27,710 nucleotides of DNA from Treponema sp. UBA6988 (GCA_002448445.1 DJYC01000061.1:26523-54232), one strand, 5' to 3'; shown: positions 8,314 through 15,283, counted from the stretch's first letter. Translations and numbers: made by a program. The notes: generated from the sequence alone by a model not told the origin.

Positions 8314-8667
8314 TTACAAAATGGAAGAAGACAGAATTGCCTGGGCAATCTTGTCAATGCTTCCAGCCGCCTCAAAAACCTTTATACCCCGTCCTATCAT
8401 GTAGGCCGCAGCAGGCTCCCCGATTTTGGAAACAAAAAGTGCCTTGCAGTCCTTTAAAAGGTCGTAGGCAATTCCAAAGTTGTCATCACAGGAACCATTG
8501 CAGCCTCCGCCACAAACAGGTGGCATTTTTCTCATCTCCAAAAACTGTGCGTCATCGGAAAATTCATAAATCTGCCACACATGCGCGTGCCCAAAATGCT
8601 CGTCAACGGAAAATCCGTCAAGGCTTGCAAATCCCACTTTTACCGGCAACTTTTTTTCTGCTTCCAT
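8314..8667 (-). CDS. stand-alone NifX / NifB-C-terminal domain protein (cofactor carrier)
   Basis: 117 residues of the dinitrogenase iron-molybdenum cofactor biosynthesis fold. The N-terminal VKVGFASLDG strand and VDEHFGHA motif (about residues 21-28) are diagnostic. NifX-type domains bind NifB-co or its precursor and shuttle it, so a role between NifB and the DK-like enzyme is inferred. Unusually it carries a cysteine cluster, VCGGGCNGSCDD (Cys52, Cys56, Cys60), and a further Cys at about 74, which could hold an Fe-S cluster. It lies between nifK-like (23-nt gap) and nifB (21-nt gap). AGGGAAG precedes the ATG. Confidence 0.82.
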   Translation of the reverse strand: MEAEKKLPVKVGFASLDGFSVDEHFGHAHVWQIYEFSDDAQFLEMRKMPPVCGGGCNGSCDDNFGIAYDLLKDCKALFVSKIGEPAAAYMIGRGIKVFEAAGSIDKIAQAILSSSIL

Positions 8668-8690
8668 AGTTCTTCCCTTAGTCCATATTT

Positions 8691-10037
8691 CTAGCGGTAG
8701 TTCTCAAGTGCGTTATTGTATACGTCTTCTATCACACGGAGTGCCCCGGTGTAGCCTACGTAATTTGTCGTAAGGACAAGGCGCATCTGCATAGGGTTTG
8801 AAGCCTCCACGTAGCAGTAGTTCTTTTCCTTTGCAAGGTCGCTGTCCCAGCTGGCACCTATAATCAATCCGCGCCCCTCGTGCTTGATTCCGCGTATTAT
8901 GTCCGAGGCCTTTCCTGCATCAGGAAGGAACTGCGCACTGATTTTCCTCTTTGCGCTTATTGAAAGCAGGTCATCCAGAATTGCCTGCTGGTACTTTGGC
9001 GGAGTATTGTCCACTATAAATTGCTCTGCGGGAACCACGCCTGTTTCGTGCAGTAGGAAGCGTGAAAGTCCAACCACATAGCCTGCATCGTGTATAATGT
9101 GTGCAAAGCGGGGAAGCCCATAGCGGAATTCCAGAAGGAAGGTTGCAAGGTTGTCAATCTCCTCGTAGTAGGAATCAATCTGGTGCTGGATGAACTTCTT
9201 TGCCCTTTCAACGTCAAGCTCTGCCCCCTGCTCGATTGCAAAATTCAGAACGCCATTCAGGAACTCGGTGGTTGCATTGTCACCGATAGGAACGGAATGA
9301 TACCAGTAGTATTCCTGTCCGTAGCGTGACTTTAGGTTGTCCGCAATAGTCTTTCCGTACCATGGCGAAACAAGTATGTTAAAGTTTGCACGGGGAATCT
9401 GCTGCCATTCCCTTACCCCCTTTGAGTCAGGGCCAAAAAGCACGTGAACCTTAAGCCCCAGTCCCTTCAAAAGGCGGCGGTATTCGGCAAGGTTTCCCTT
9501 CCAAAAAGGATCCTGATAGGGAATGCTTGCAATCAGGTTTACCGTATTCTTTTCGCTTCTGGGCTCATTGTTGTCCTCAAAGCGGCTTACGTACTGATTG
9601 ATGATTGCATTTACGACAGAGGAGTGCGAAACGTAATTGTTGGACTTAAAGCCTGGCGTGTCAACTGCAACGATAGGCTTTCCCTGGGCCGCAAATTCGT
9701 CAACAACACCCTGAACGTCATCACCTACGATTCCTCCAGTACAGCCGGTCATGACAACCTGCAGGTCCGTGTCCAGAACCTTGTATGTGTTCTCAATGTT
9801 TTCCCTTAGGTGGGCAACGCCGCCAAAGACAACTTCGCGTTCGGTAAAAGCTGTACAAGGGCTTGTGGAACCTCCCGCATATCCCTTTGAACGCTCAAAA
9901 AAGCCGCTTATCATTTCTCCGCAGCCGGGACCCGAATGCAAAATAGGAACCGCATGCGGAATTGCAACTACAGTCTGCAACGCTCCCAGTGCGCACGTAT
10001 ATCTTTCCTGTTCAATTGGACCAGTGTAATTAGCCAT
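8691..10037 (-). CDS. nitrogenase-like component 1 beta subunit (NifK-like)
   Basis: 448 residues, shorter than molybdenum NifK (about 520) because the long N-terminal extension is missing. The three P-cluster cysteines are present: Cys15 (RYTCALGA), Cys39 (LHSGPGCGE) and Cys99 (TGCTGGIVGDDV), plus Cys61 (SPCTAFTEREVVFGG), at the place of a conserved NifK cysteine. The DTPGFKSNNYVSH segment is the usual NifK loop. The C-terminal half keeps the two remaining Rossmann-like domains. It would form an alpha2beta2 complex with the NifD-like subunit encoded 41 nt upstream, with the P-cluster at the interface. AGGTG precedes the ATG. The full P-cluster ligand set argues for a NifDK or Mar-type enzyme over simpler [4Fe-4S] relatives. 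Confidence 0.9.
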   Translation of the reverse strand: MANYTGPIEQERYTCALGALQTVVAIPHAVPILHSGPGCGEMISGFFERSKGYAGGSTSPCTAFTEREVVFGGVAHLRENIENTYKVLDTDLQVVMTGCTGGIVGDDVQGVVDEFAAQGKPIVAVDTPGFKSNNYVSHSSVVNAIINQYVSRFEDNNEPRSEKNTVNLIASIPYQDPFWKGNLAEYRRLLKGLGLKVHVLFGPDSKGVREWQQIPRANFNILVSPWYGKTIADNLKSRYGQEYYWYHSVPIGDNATTEFLNGVLNFAIEQGAELDVERAKKFIQHQIDSYYEEIDNLATFLLEFRYGLPRFAHIIHDAGYVVGLSRFLLHETGVVPAEQFIVDNTPPKYQQAILDDLLSISAKRKISAQFLPDAGKASDIIRGIKHEGRGLIIGASWDSDLAKEKNYCYVEASNPMQMRLVLTTNYVGYTGALRVIEDVYNNALENYR

Positions 10038-10078
10038 CTTTTCACCTCACAAAATACACATAAGAATTGCCAGAGCCC

Positions 10079-11539
10079 TTATTTGACCTGGAAGAAATCA
10101 GTCTGCTGCGTGAGCCACCATTTCGTATAGGGGTTCAAAGCATGCTTCTGGAAATTCTTCACGAACTCATCGTTTTCTATCGTTTCAACAATCATCTTGC
10201 CGTAGCGGACAAGACCTTCATAGCCCATGCCGGCATGTTCATCACCCACAAGAAGGCTCGGGATGCCAAGCTTTGCTCCCCACAAAGTCATGCCACCGTG
10301 ACGCGCAAGCATTACGTCCGGATGAACCTTGACGAGAGCGTTCACAAGCTCAAATTCCTGCTTGTTGCATACGTTAAAATGGGGAACATCGCCGTAGTCA
10401 TCAATGCGCTGCTTGAGCTGGTCGTTTTCTATGCGGCCCGAGTCATATTCCGCATCGTGGTGGAATACGGAAGCACCAACAGCCTTGAGCCCCAGCTCTC
10501 CAATAATGTCCAGAAGCGCGTGTCCGTGTGCTGCTCCCGCTGCAACATAGGCGGTCTTTCCAACAAGCTTTGCCCTTATCTCTTCAATCTGAGGAAGATA
10601 CTTTTCCTTCTTTTCCGCAATGACTTTTTCTGCAACGTCTTCCTTGCCAAGAAGCTTTCCCAGTGCGCGGAACCAGCGGTCAGTCTGTGCGACTCCGTAT
10701 GGCGGTGCGCTTACGAGTTCAGGAACTCCGAATTCCTGCTCCAGCACTGCACCCAAATATGTTCCGAGGGTTGAACAGGCCTGAACAGTTGCACAAGCCT
10801 CCCCTGCCCTGCTCAGTTCCGCAACAGTATTGAAGGGAGAAAGGTAGTTTGGTTTTGCACCAAAGGGAGCGAACCAGTCTGCAAAAGCATCACTTCCCCA
10901 GAAGTTGATTACGTTTATCATGTCGCTTCTGTGCTTGTCCGCCTTTTTTATGATTTTTCTTGCAAAGCCGTGGTAGGCAGCGTCAAAGCCTGTAGTCCAA
11001 ACTTTTGAACGGAAGCCTTCGCAGGTTACTCCCACGATAGGAATTCCAAGCTCATTCTCAAGAGAATCACAGACACTCTGAACGTCATCGCCAACGATAC
11101 CGACAGCACACGTGGTCAGCACGAATATTGCAGCCGGCTTGACCCTTTCAAAGACTTCGCGGATTGTAGCCTCAAGTTTTGCATTTCCGCCGTAAACCGT
11201 ATCCTTCTCCTGGAGGTTGGTAGAAAAAATCCGGCGGCGGCGGTTCTCCTTGTCCCTGAGGTGGGCATTTACGCGATATGTCATGTTGAATTCGTGCAGG
11301 CAAGAAGAACAGCCTACAGGCCCATGCGAAATTACAGCCGCATCCGTAATCATAGATACCATGCATCCGGCGCGTGCCGTAGAACAACCGATGCACTGGG
11401 TGAATTTGCGGTTGTGATCCTTGATTCCGTTTTCCGAAAGCTTTACCAGCTCACCTGCATCTCCCAGATAGCCGGTAATGGAATTGATTCTCACTTCCCT
11501 AATCTGAACATCGGGCAGGGTTAAATTTACTGTAGACAT
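10079..11539 (-). CDS. nitrogenase-like component 1 alpha subunit (NifD-like; group IV / Mar-like)
   Basis: 486 residues. P-cluster ligands match Cys49 or Cys52 (QCIGC), Cys77 (HGPVGC) and Cys144 (TTCAVGIVGDDV). The NifD cofactor ligand Cys275 aligns with Cys255 (CSTLGTYLGAVLEQEFG), and His442 aligns with His435 (GDEHAG), so a metallocluster is likely bound. N2-fixation residues are not kept: anchoring on CEGFR, Azotobacter Gln191 becomes Trp181 and His195 becomes Phe185; Arg96 becomes about Asn85, Arg359 about Ala337, and the homocitrate lysine region (Lys426) becomes Gly. Extra cysteines lie at 59 and 80. These substitutions, with no nifEN, point to a nitrogenase-like reductase of another substrate such as Mar. 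NifE is an alternative, but NifE normally pairs with NifN beside nifDK, which are not here. Confidence 0.85.
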   Translation of the reverse strand: MSTVNLTLPDVQIREVRINSITGYLGDAGELVKLSENGIKDHNRKFTQCIGCSTARAGCMVSMITDAAVISHGPVGCSSCLHEFNMTYRVNAHLRDKENRRRRIFSTNLQEKDTVYGGNAKLEATIREVFERVKPAAIFVLTTCAVGIVGDDVQSVCDSLENELGIPIVGVTCEGFRSKVWTTGFDAAYHGFARKIIKKADKHRSDMINVINFWGSDAFADWFAPFGAKPNYLSPFNTVAELSRAGEACATVQACSTLGTYLGAVLEQEFGVPELVSAPPYGVAQTDRWFRALGKLLGKEDVAEKVIAEKKEKYLPQIEEIRAKLVGKTAYVAAGAAHGHALLDIIGELGLKAVGASVFHHDAEYDSGRIENDQLKQRIDDYGDVPHFNVCNKQEFELVNALVKVHPDVMLARHGGMTLWGAKLGIPSLLVGDEHAGMGYEGLVRYGKMIVETIENDEFVKNFQKHALNPYTKWWLTQQTDFFQVK

Positions 11540-11582
11540 AGTGTTCTTCCTCCAATTTTTGTAAGCGAAAGCTAAAAGGCCC

Positions 11583-12467
11583 TTATTTTACAGGAATTAC
11601 CGCACCGTTGTACTTGTTGCGGATCCAGTTCTGTACGTCATCGCTAAGCAGAACCTTTACCAGCTTCTGAATTGCAGGGTCGTTTGCACGGCTTGCCTTT
11701 GTTACGATGATGTTTCCGTATGGGCTGTCTGCTGCTTCCTGTGCCAGAATGTTGGTCTTTATTCCGCTCTCAAGAATCTTGTTCGTGTTGTTTACAAACA
11801 GGTCATAGTCTGCGCGGGTCGGGATAATCTGGAATGCATTGATTTCCACGATTTTTACAGGCTTAAGATATTCGGTAATGTCTCCTATGTTTGCATCAAG
11901 TGCGCTAAGGGAATTTTCGCTCAGGCGGATAAATCCCTTGTCATTCAAAAGCTTGAGCCCGCGGTATTCATTTGTTCCGTCATCAGGAACCGCAATTACG
12001 GCCTTTTCGGGAACTTCGGCAAGGCTTGTGTACTTGTCGGAATAAAGAGAAATCGGTTCAACATGAATTGCCGCAACGCTGACCAAATCCCATCCGTTCT
12101 GCAGATTCACGGAATCAAGATAGGGCTTGTGCTGGAAGTAGTTAAAGTCGGCCTCACCGGCGAAAGTCTTTTCGTTTCCCAAATTGTCGGATGCATCCTG
12201 CAGAGTAACAACCTTAATTCCTTCCTTTAAAAGTGCAGGGGCAGCATAGTCAATTATTTCCTGGTGGGGAACAAGGTCAATTATACCCTTCAGGACGACA
12301 ACCCCATCCTCACCGCCTTCCTTGCAACAGTCGGCCTTTTCTTCCTTGCAGCAGTCAGCGCTACCGTCCTTGCAGCAGTCGGCAGTCTTTTTGTTTTTCT
12401 TGGAGCATGAACTAAGAGCGAGCACAGCCAAAGCGATTCCTAAACCAGCAACGAATGTTTTTTTCAT
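11583..12467 (-). CDS. metQ: MetQ/NlpA-family substrate-binding lipoprotein with Cys-pair repeats
   Basis: 294 residues. The signal peptide ends in the lipobox LSSC with lipidation at Cys21. Residues 56-294 are the MetQ/NlpA fold, with hallmark segments VPHQEII, FNYFQHKPYLD, HVEPISLYS and PDDGTNEYRGLKLL. Characterised members bind L- or D-methionine and deliver it to MetI-MetN. Between anchor and fold is a spacer unlike ordinary MetQ: three ADCCK units with cysteine pairs at 31-32, 39-40 and 47-48, exactly 8 residues apart, among Lys, Asp and Glu. It may bind metal or a thiol compound, or may only be a tether. Lying 43 nt before the nifD-like gene, it suggests that the imported ligand is substrate, product or regulator of the reductase. 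Confidence 0.85.
   Translation of the reverse strand: MKKTFVAGLGIALAVLALSSCSKKNKKTADCCKDGSADCCKEEKADCCKEGGEDGVVVLKGIIDLVPHQEIIDYAAPALLKEGIKVVTLQDASDNLGNEKTFAGEADFNYFQHKPYLDSVNLQNGWDLVSVAAIHVEPISLYSDKYTSLAEVPEKAVIAVPDDGTNEYRGLKLLNDKGFIRLSENSLSALDANIGDITEYLKPVKIVEINAFQIIPTRADYDLFVNNTNKILESGIKTNILAQEAADSPYGNIIVTKASRANDPAIQKLVKVLLSDDVQNWIRNKYNGAVIPVK
12315..12383 (-). repeat. 24-bp in-frame tandem repeat (three units) encoding ADCCK
   Basis: The unit, read on the plus strand as CTTGCAGCAGTC plus 12 variable bases, appears three times with a 24-bp period inside metQ. The first half is nearly invariant and the second half has drifted. Slippage would add or remove 8-residue units without shifting the frame. 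Confidence 0.8.
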
Positions 12468-12509
12468 AATCGTTTCTCCTCTTAAATTTATTTTTTATTT
12501 GAACAGAAC

Positions 12510-13220
12510 CTATACCAAGGCCCTGGTTCTTAAGATTTTGTTTGAAAGCAGATTTCCCGTCCACTGAACAAACTGCACAAGCGCAACAAGAACATAGATG
12601 CAGGCCAAAAGCTTGTCATGCTGAAAACGCTGATAACCGTAGCGCACCGCAATGTCACCGATCCCCCCGGCACCGAACATTCCCGCCAGGGCAGTCATGG
12701 AAAGAACCGCAATCACCGCAATCGTAAAGCCCCTTACAAGAGACGGAAGCGTTTCAGGAAGAAGCACGTAGAATACAATCTGAAAGTTGGAGCTTCCGAT
12801 TGACTTTGCAGCCTCAATCTTCCCCTTGCCTATCTCCAGAATGCTGCTTTCAACGACACGCGCGTACATTGGTATGCAGCTTGCGGCAATGGCAACGATG
12901 CAGGGGTTGGTCCCGTAGCTTTTCCCGAACAGGAGCCTTGCAAGCGGAATCAAAAGAATTATCATCACCATCTGTGGCAGGGAACGCAAAGTGTTTATGA
13001 ACCAGCCTAAAACCCTGTAAAGCCCCTTAACCGGATAAAGCCCTTCGGAACTTGTCACCGTAAGCAGCACGCCAAGCGCAAGTCCAAAGACCAGCACGAT
13101 AAGGCTTGCCACCAAGGTCATGTAAAGAGTGTCAAAAATTGCAGGCCAAATCCCCGCCCAAATTCCAGCGGAGACAGAAGACTTCAAAACCGCCCAAAGG
13201 CTATTGTCAAGCAAACTCAT
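12510..13220 (-). CDS. metI: methionine-type ABC transporter permease MetI
   Basis: 236 residues, normal for MetI. Hydrophobic segments lie at about 25-55, 70-95, 103-118, 160-185 and 205-225. The cytoplasmic coupling (EAA) loop EAAKSIGSSNFQIVFYVLLPE lies near residues 137-157. The segments LGWFINTLRSLPQMVMII and AGMFGAGGIGDIAVRYGYQRF are typical of MetI. A homodimer would form the channel with MetN dimers on the cytoplasmic side. GGAGGCGGAAAA precedes the ATG. It starts 11 nt after metN and ends 42 nt before metQ. Confidence 0.92.
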   Translation of the reverse strand: MSLLDNSLWAVLKSSVSAGIWAGIWPAIFDTLYMTLVASLIVLVFGLALGVLLTVTSSEGLYPVKGLYRVLGWFINTLRSLPQMVMIILLIPLARLLFGKSYGTNPCIVAIAASCIPMYARVVESSILEIGKGKIEAAKSIGSSNFQIVFYVLLPETLPSLVRGFTIAVIAVLSMTALAGMFGAGGIGDIAVRYGYQRFQHDKLLACIYVLVALVQFVQWTGNLLSNKILRTRALV

Positions 13221-13231
13221 TTTTCCGCCTC

Positions 13232-14023
13232 CTATATAATGTACATACCGTTCTGGTAGATTTTTTCCGAAGTGTTGAGCCGGTAAAAAACCTTTGCAAA
13301 CAGTTCACCGGTCCTGCTTTCCGGATTGTTGAAGATTGTATGGACATCGCCTTCCTCTACAATCTTGCCCTCCTCAAGAACCGCCATCCTCTCGCAGGTA
13401 TAGCGCACTGCCTCAAGCTCGTGGGTAATCATCAGAATCGTAATCCCAGTCTTAAGGTTTATTTCCTTGAGCAAATCCAGAATCTGCAGCGTTGTCTGCG
13501 GATCAAGCGCACTCGTAGCCTCATCGCTCAAAAGCACGTCGGGATTGTTAATAAGCGCACGTGCAATCCCAACCCTCTGCTTCTGGCCGCCACTAAGCCC
13601 GCCCGGATAAGAATCAAGCTTGTCCGTAAGGCCAACCAGTTCGGCAACCTTTTCCACCCGCTCCCTTATCTCAGACTTCTTAGCCCCGGCAACAAAAAGT
13701 GGATAGGCAATGTTCTTGTAAACCGTCTTTGCTTCAAAGAGATTGAATGTCTGGAAAATCATTCCTATCCTGCGCCTCTCCTGCCGCAAATCCTTCTTGG
13801 AAAGCGAAAGAATGTCCGTACCGCCAATCGTTATGCTTCCACGGTCAGGCGTTTCAAGACAATTTATGCAGCGTGCAAGGGTGGACTTTCCCGCACCCGA
13901 AAAACCGATGATTCCAAAAATCTCCCCTTTTGAAATAGAAAGATTTATCCCCTGCAAAACAGGCAGTGCCTTTCCGTGAGGATAAAAAGTTTTGTAAAGG
14001 TCTGAAATCTCAATGTATGTCAT
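13232..14023 (-). CDS. metN: methionine-type ABC transporter ATPase MetN, lacking the NIL domain
   Basis: 263 residues. Walker A is GFSGAGKST (40-48), the Q-loop is IFQTFNLF, the ABC signature is LSGGQ (143-147), Walker B is VLLSDE (163-168), and the switch histidine lies in MITHE. The protein ends just after the linker (NTSEKIYQNGMYII). E. coli MetN (343 residues) continues into a C-terminal NIL domain that binds methionine and blocks transport when the cell is replete. That domain is absent here and does not follow in another frame, so this transporter should lack trans-inhibition or see a different ligand. It is the first gene of the operon, with AAGGAGG 6 nt before the ATG and a promoter about 70 nt upstream. 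Confidence 0.9.
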   Translation of the reverse strand: MTYIEISDLYKTFYPHGKALPVLQGINLSISKGEIFGIIGFSGAGKSTLARCINCLETPDRGSITIGGTDILSLSKKDLRQERRRIGMIFQTFNLFEAKTVYKNIAYPLFVAGAKKSEIRERVEKVAELVGLTDKLDSYPGGLSGGQKQRVGIARALINNPDVLLSDEATSALDPQTTLQILDLLKEINLKTGITILMITHELEAVRYTCERMAVLEEGKIVEEGDVHTIFNNPESRTGELFAKVFYRLNTSEKIYQNGMYII

Positions 14024-14057
14024 TCAGCACCTCCTTCAGTCTTTCGTTTCTGCTATA

Positions 14058-14103
14058 ATTACCTAGTGCGGTAATAGGTTTTTTCTTTATCTGATATTAC
14101 CTA
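14058..14103 (-). promoter_or_regulatory. candidate operator: repeated ATTACCTA sites at the metN promoter
   Basis: A perfect inverted repeat ATTACC-N6-GGTAAT lies at 14058-14075. A second ATTACCTA copy at 14096-14103 overlaps the predicted -10. The first is in the leader, 38 bp away from the second, a spacing close to whole helical turns. A further ACCTATAG lies at 14153-14160. I do not recognise the regulator; no regulator gene is adjacent. Confidence 0.5.
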
Positions 14104-14122
14104 TTTGGACATTCTTAATCAA
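14094..14122 (-). promoter_or_regulatory. predicted promoter of the metNIQ / nitrogenase-like operon
   Basis: On the minus strand TTGATT (14117-14122), a 17-nt spacer, then TAATAT (14094-14099). This leaves a leader of about 65 nt before the metN ATG. No S-box (SAM-I) riboswitch consensus or terminator hairpin is visible in the leader, so control is more likely at the DNA level. Confidence 0.5.
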
Positions 14123-14168
14123 TCACTTTCTCTATACAATTTTTCTATTAAAACCTATAGCATTTATA

Positions 14169-14371
14169 TATAATAACGGGGGCATGGAATAAGCTATGAA
14201 AATAACTTTTTGATATGGACGGTACTGCCTGATGCCCCTTCCACGGCGATGCACAAGAGTTCCTGAGGTTTTCGATTTTTAAATTCCATGCTAAAATACT
14301 TTCATATTGGGCCTCTAAAAACTTCAAATTTTCGAGGTTCCCACATAATTTTCACAAAAAAGGAGATTCTC
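14169..14371 (+). promoter_or_regulatory. candidate promoter and structured leader upstream of the SDR gene
   Basis: TATAAT (14169-14174) would start a transcript near GGGGGCATGG. In that RNA GGGGCAT (14179-14185) can pair with ATGCCCC (14232-14238), or GCATGGAAT (14182-14190) can pair with ATTCCATGC (14283-14291). The two pairings exclude one another. No known riboswitch core is recognised and the -35 is weak. Together with the metN promoter this accounts for the 348 nt without a gene. Confidence 0.35.
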
Positions 14372-15121
14372 ATGGTAGACGTAAAGGGACGCTGGGCTTT
14401 GGTAACCGGAGGTTCACGCGGTATTGGAAGGCTTTCGGCTTTGTTTTTGGCAGAACGGGGCTGTAACATAATAATTCAGTGCCGTAAGATAGAACATGCA
14501 AACTCAACCCTCGCAGAAATAAAGGCAAAGGGCCTTGAATGCAGGGCTGTTCAGGCTGAACTTTCCGACCTTGCAAGCGTAGAAAAAATGCTGGGGAAAA
14601 TTGATTCTTTTGGCCTTAGCGTAGACATTGTTTTGAACAACGCAGGCATGCAGATTGCCTACAGAAAGGACTGGCTAAAAACTCCCGCAGATGATTACAC
14701 AAAAAGCTTTCTTGTTAACACTACCGCCCCCATGATGATTTGCTACCACTTCCTTCCCAAGATGATTCAGAAGGGTTTCGGCCGCATTGTAAACACAACA
14801 AGCGGAATTGCGTTGGAAAGTGAGCAGGCAGGATATTCGGCAAGCAAAGCCGCACTCAACAAGGTTACGGTAGACATTGGCTACAAGCTGGAAGGTACGG
14901 ACGTATGCATAAACCTTACGGACCCGGGCTGGTGCAGGACAGATCTTGGCGGGCCAAATGCTCCCAACGCACCGGAAAGCGCCTTGCCCGGAGTAGTGGT
15001 TGGAGCTTTTGTTGACGACAAAAAGAGCGGACGTCTGCTTGGTGCCGGGGAATTTTACGGTATGTCGCTGGAAGAAGCCGTAGAAAAGGCCGCAAGCATC
15101 AAGGCTCCTTACAGCAAGTAA
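14372..15121 (+). CDS. SDR-family NAD(P)-dependent oxidoreductase
   Basis: 249 residues from the ATG at 14372, chosen because AAAAAGGAG lies just upstream; an in-frame ATG at 14288 would extend into non-coding leader. Classical short-chain dehydrogenase: cofactor-binding TGGSRGIG (12-19), NNAG (89-92), catalytic Ser144 with Tyr155 and Lys159 (YSASK), and the PGWCRTDLGG loop after beta-strand 6. It acts on a carbonyl or alcohol that cannot be named from sequence. It is transcribed divergently from metN and could share control with that operon, but its role there is unproven. Confidence 0.9.
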   Translation: MVDVKGRWALVTGGSRGIGRLSALFLAERGCNIIIQCRKIEHANSTLAEIKAKGLECRAVQAELSDLASVEKMLGKIDSFGLSVDIVLNNAGMQIAYRKDWLKTPADDYTKSFLVNTTAPMMICYHFLPKMIQKGFGRIVNTTSGIALESEQAGYSASKAALNKVTVDIGYKLEGTDVCINLTDPGWCRTDLGGPNAPNAPESALPGVVVGAFVDDKKSGRLLGAGEFYGMSLEEAVEKAASIKAPYSK

Positions 15122-15175
15122 AATTACTTCCCAAGCGCACAGTGCCCTGTCGCAGCTGCCACCACAACGCAGACC

Positions 15176-15202
15176 GTCACCCGAACTTGTTTCGGGGTCT
15201 GT
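15176..15202. repeat. short palindromic intergenic repeat
   Basis: GTCACCCGAACTTGTTTCGG and the following GGTCTGT form a hairpin (CCCGAA 15180-15185 with TTCGGG 15191-15196). A near-identical unit with compensating stem changes is at 24762-24788. It sits 55 nt after the SDR stop and may serve as its terminator. Confidence 0.6.
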
Positions 15203-15283
15203 TTACCCACCCCTGCCCCTGTATCAACTTAAACGGAGGCATTTTTCTTGCGATTCGTATTACCTTGAATTACATTACACCGC

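Noticed and set aside
6538..11539. True nitrogen-fixation (nif) cluster
   Set aside because: nifE, nifN, nifV and nifI are absent from the window and the NifD positions needed for N2 reduction are substituted, so diazotrophy is not supported by this sequence.
8691..11539. CfbCD (F430), Bch/Chl or V/Fe-nitrogenase assignment
   Set aside because: A NifB gene and both cofactor ligands argue against Cfb and Bch/Chl types; no delta subunit gene (VnfG/AnfG) is present for the alternative nitrogenases.
13106..13933. 275-codon open frame on the plus strand
   Set aside because: Antisense shadow of metN and metI, whose motifs are intact on the other strand.
14024..14122. SAM-I (S-box) or other methionine riboswitch in the metN leader
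   Set aside because: The leader is only about 65 nt and lacks the conserved S-box cores or a terminator hairpin.
14217..14230. Third copy of the TGGACGGT repeat block upstream of the SDR gene
   Set aside because: Only about 10 bases match and the rest of the block is absent, so chance similarity is more likely.
14178..14291. SRP RNA, 6S RNA or tmRNA gene in the metN-SDR intergenic region
   Set aside because: None of the conserved cores (SRP GGAA-loop helix, tmRNA tRNA-like end, 6S bubble) could be recognised.
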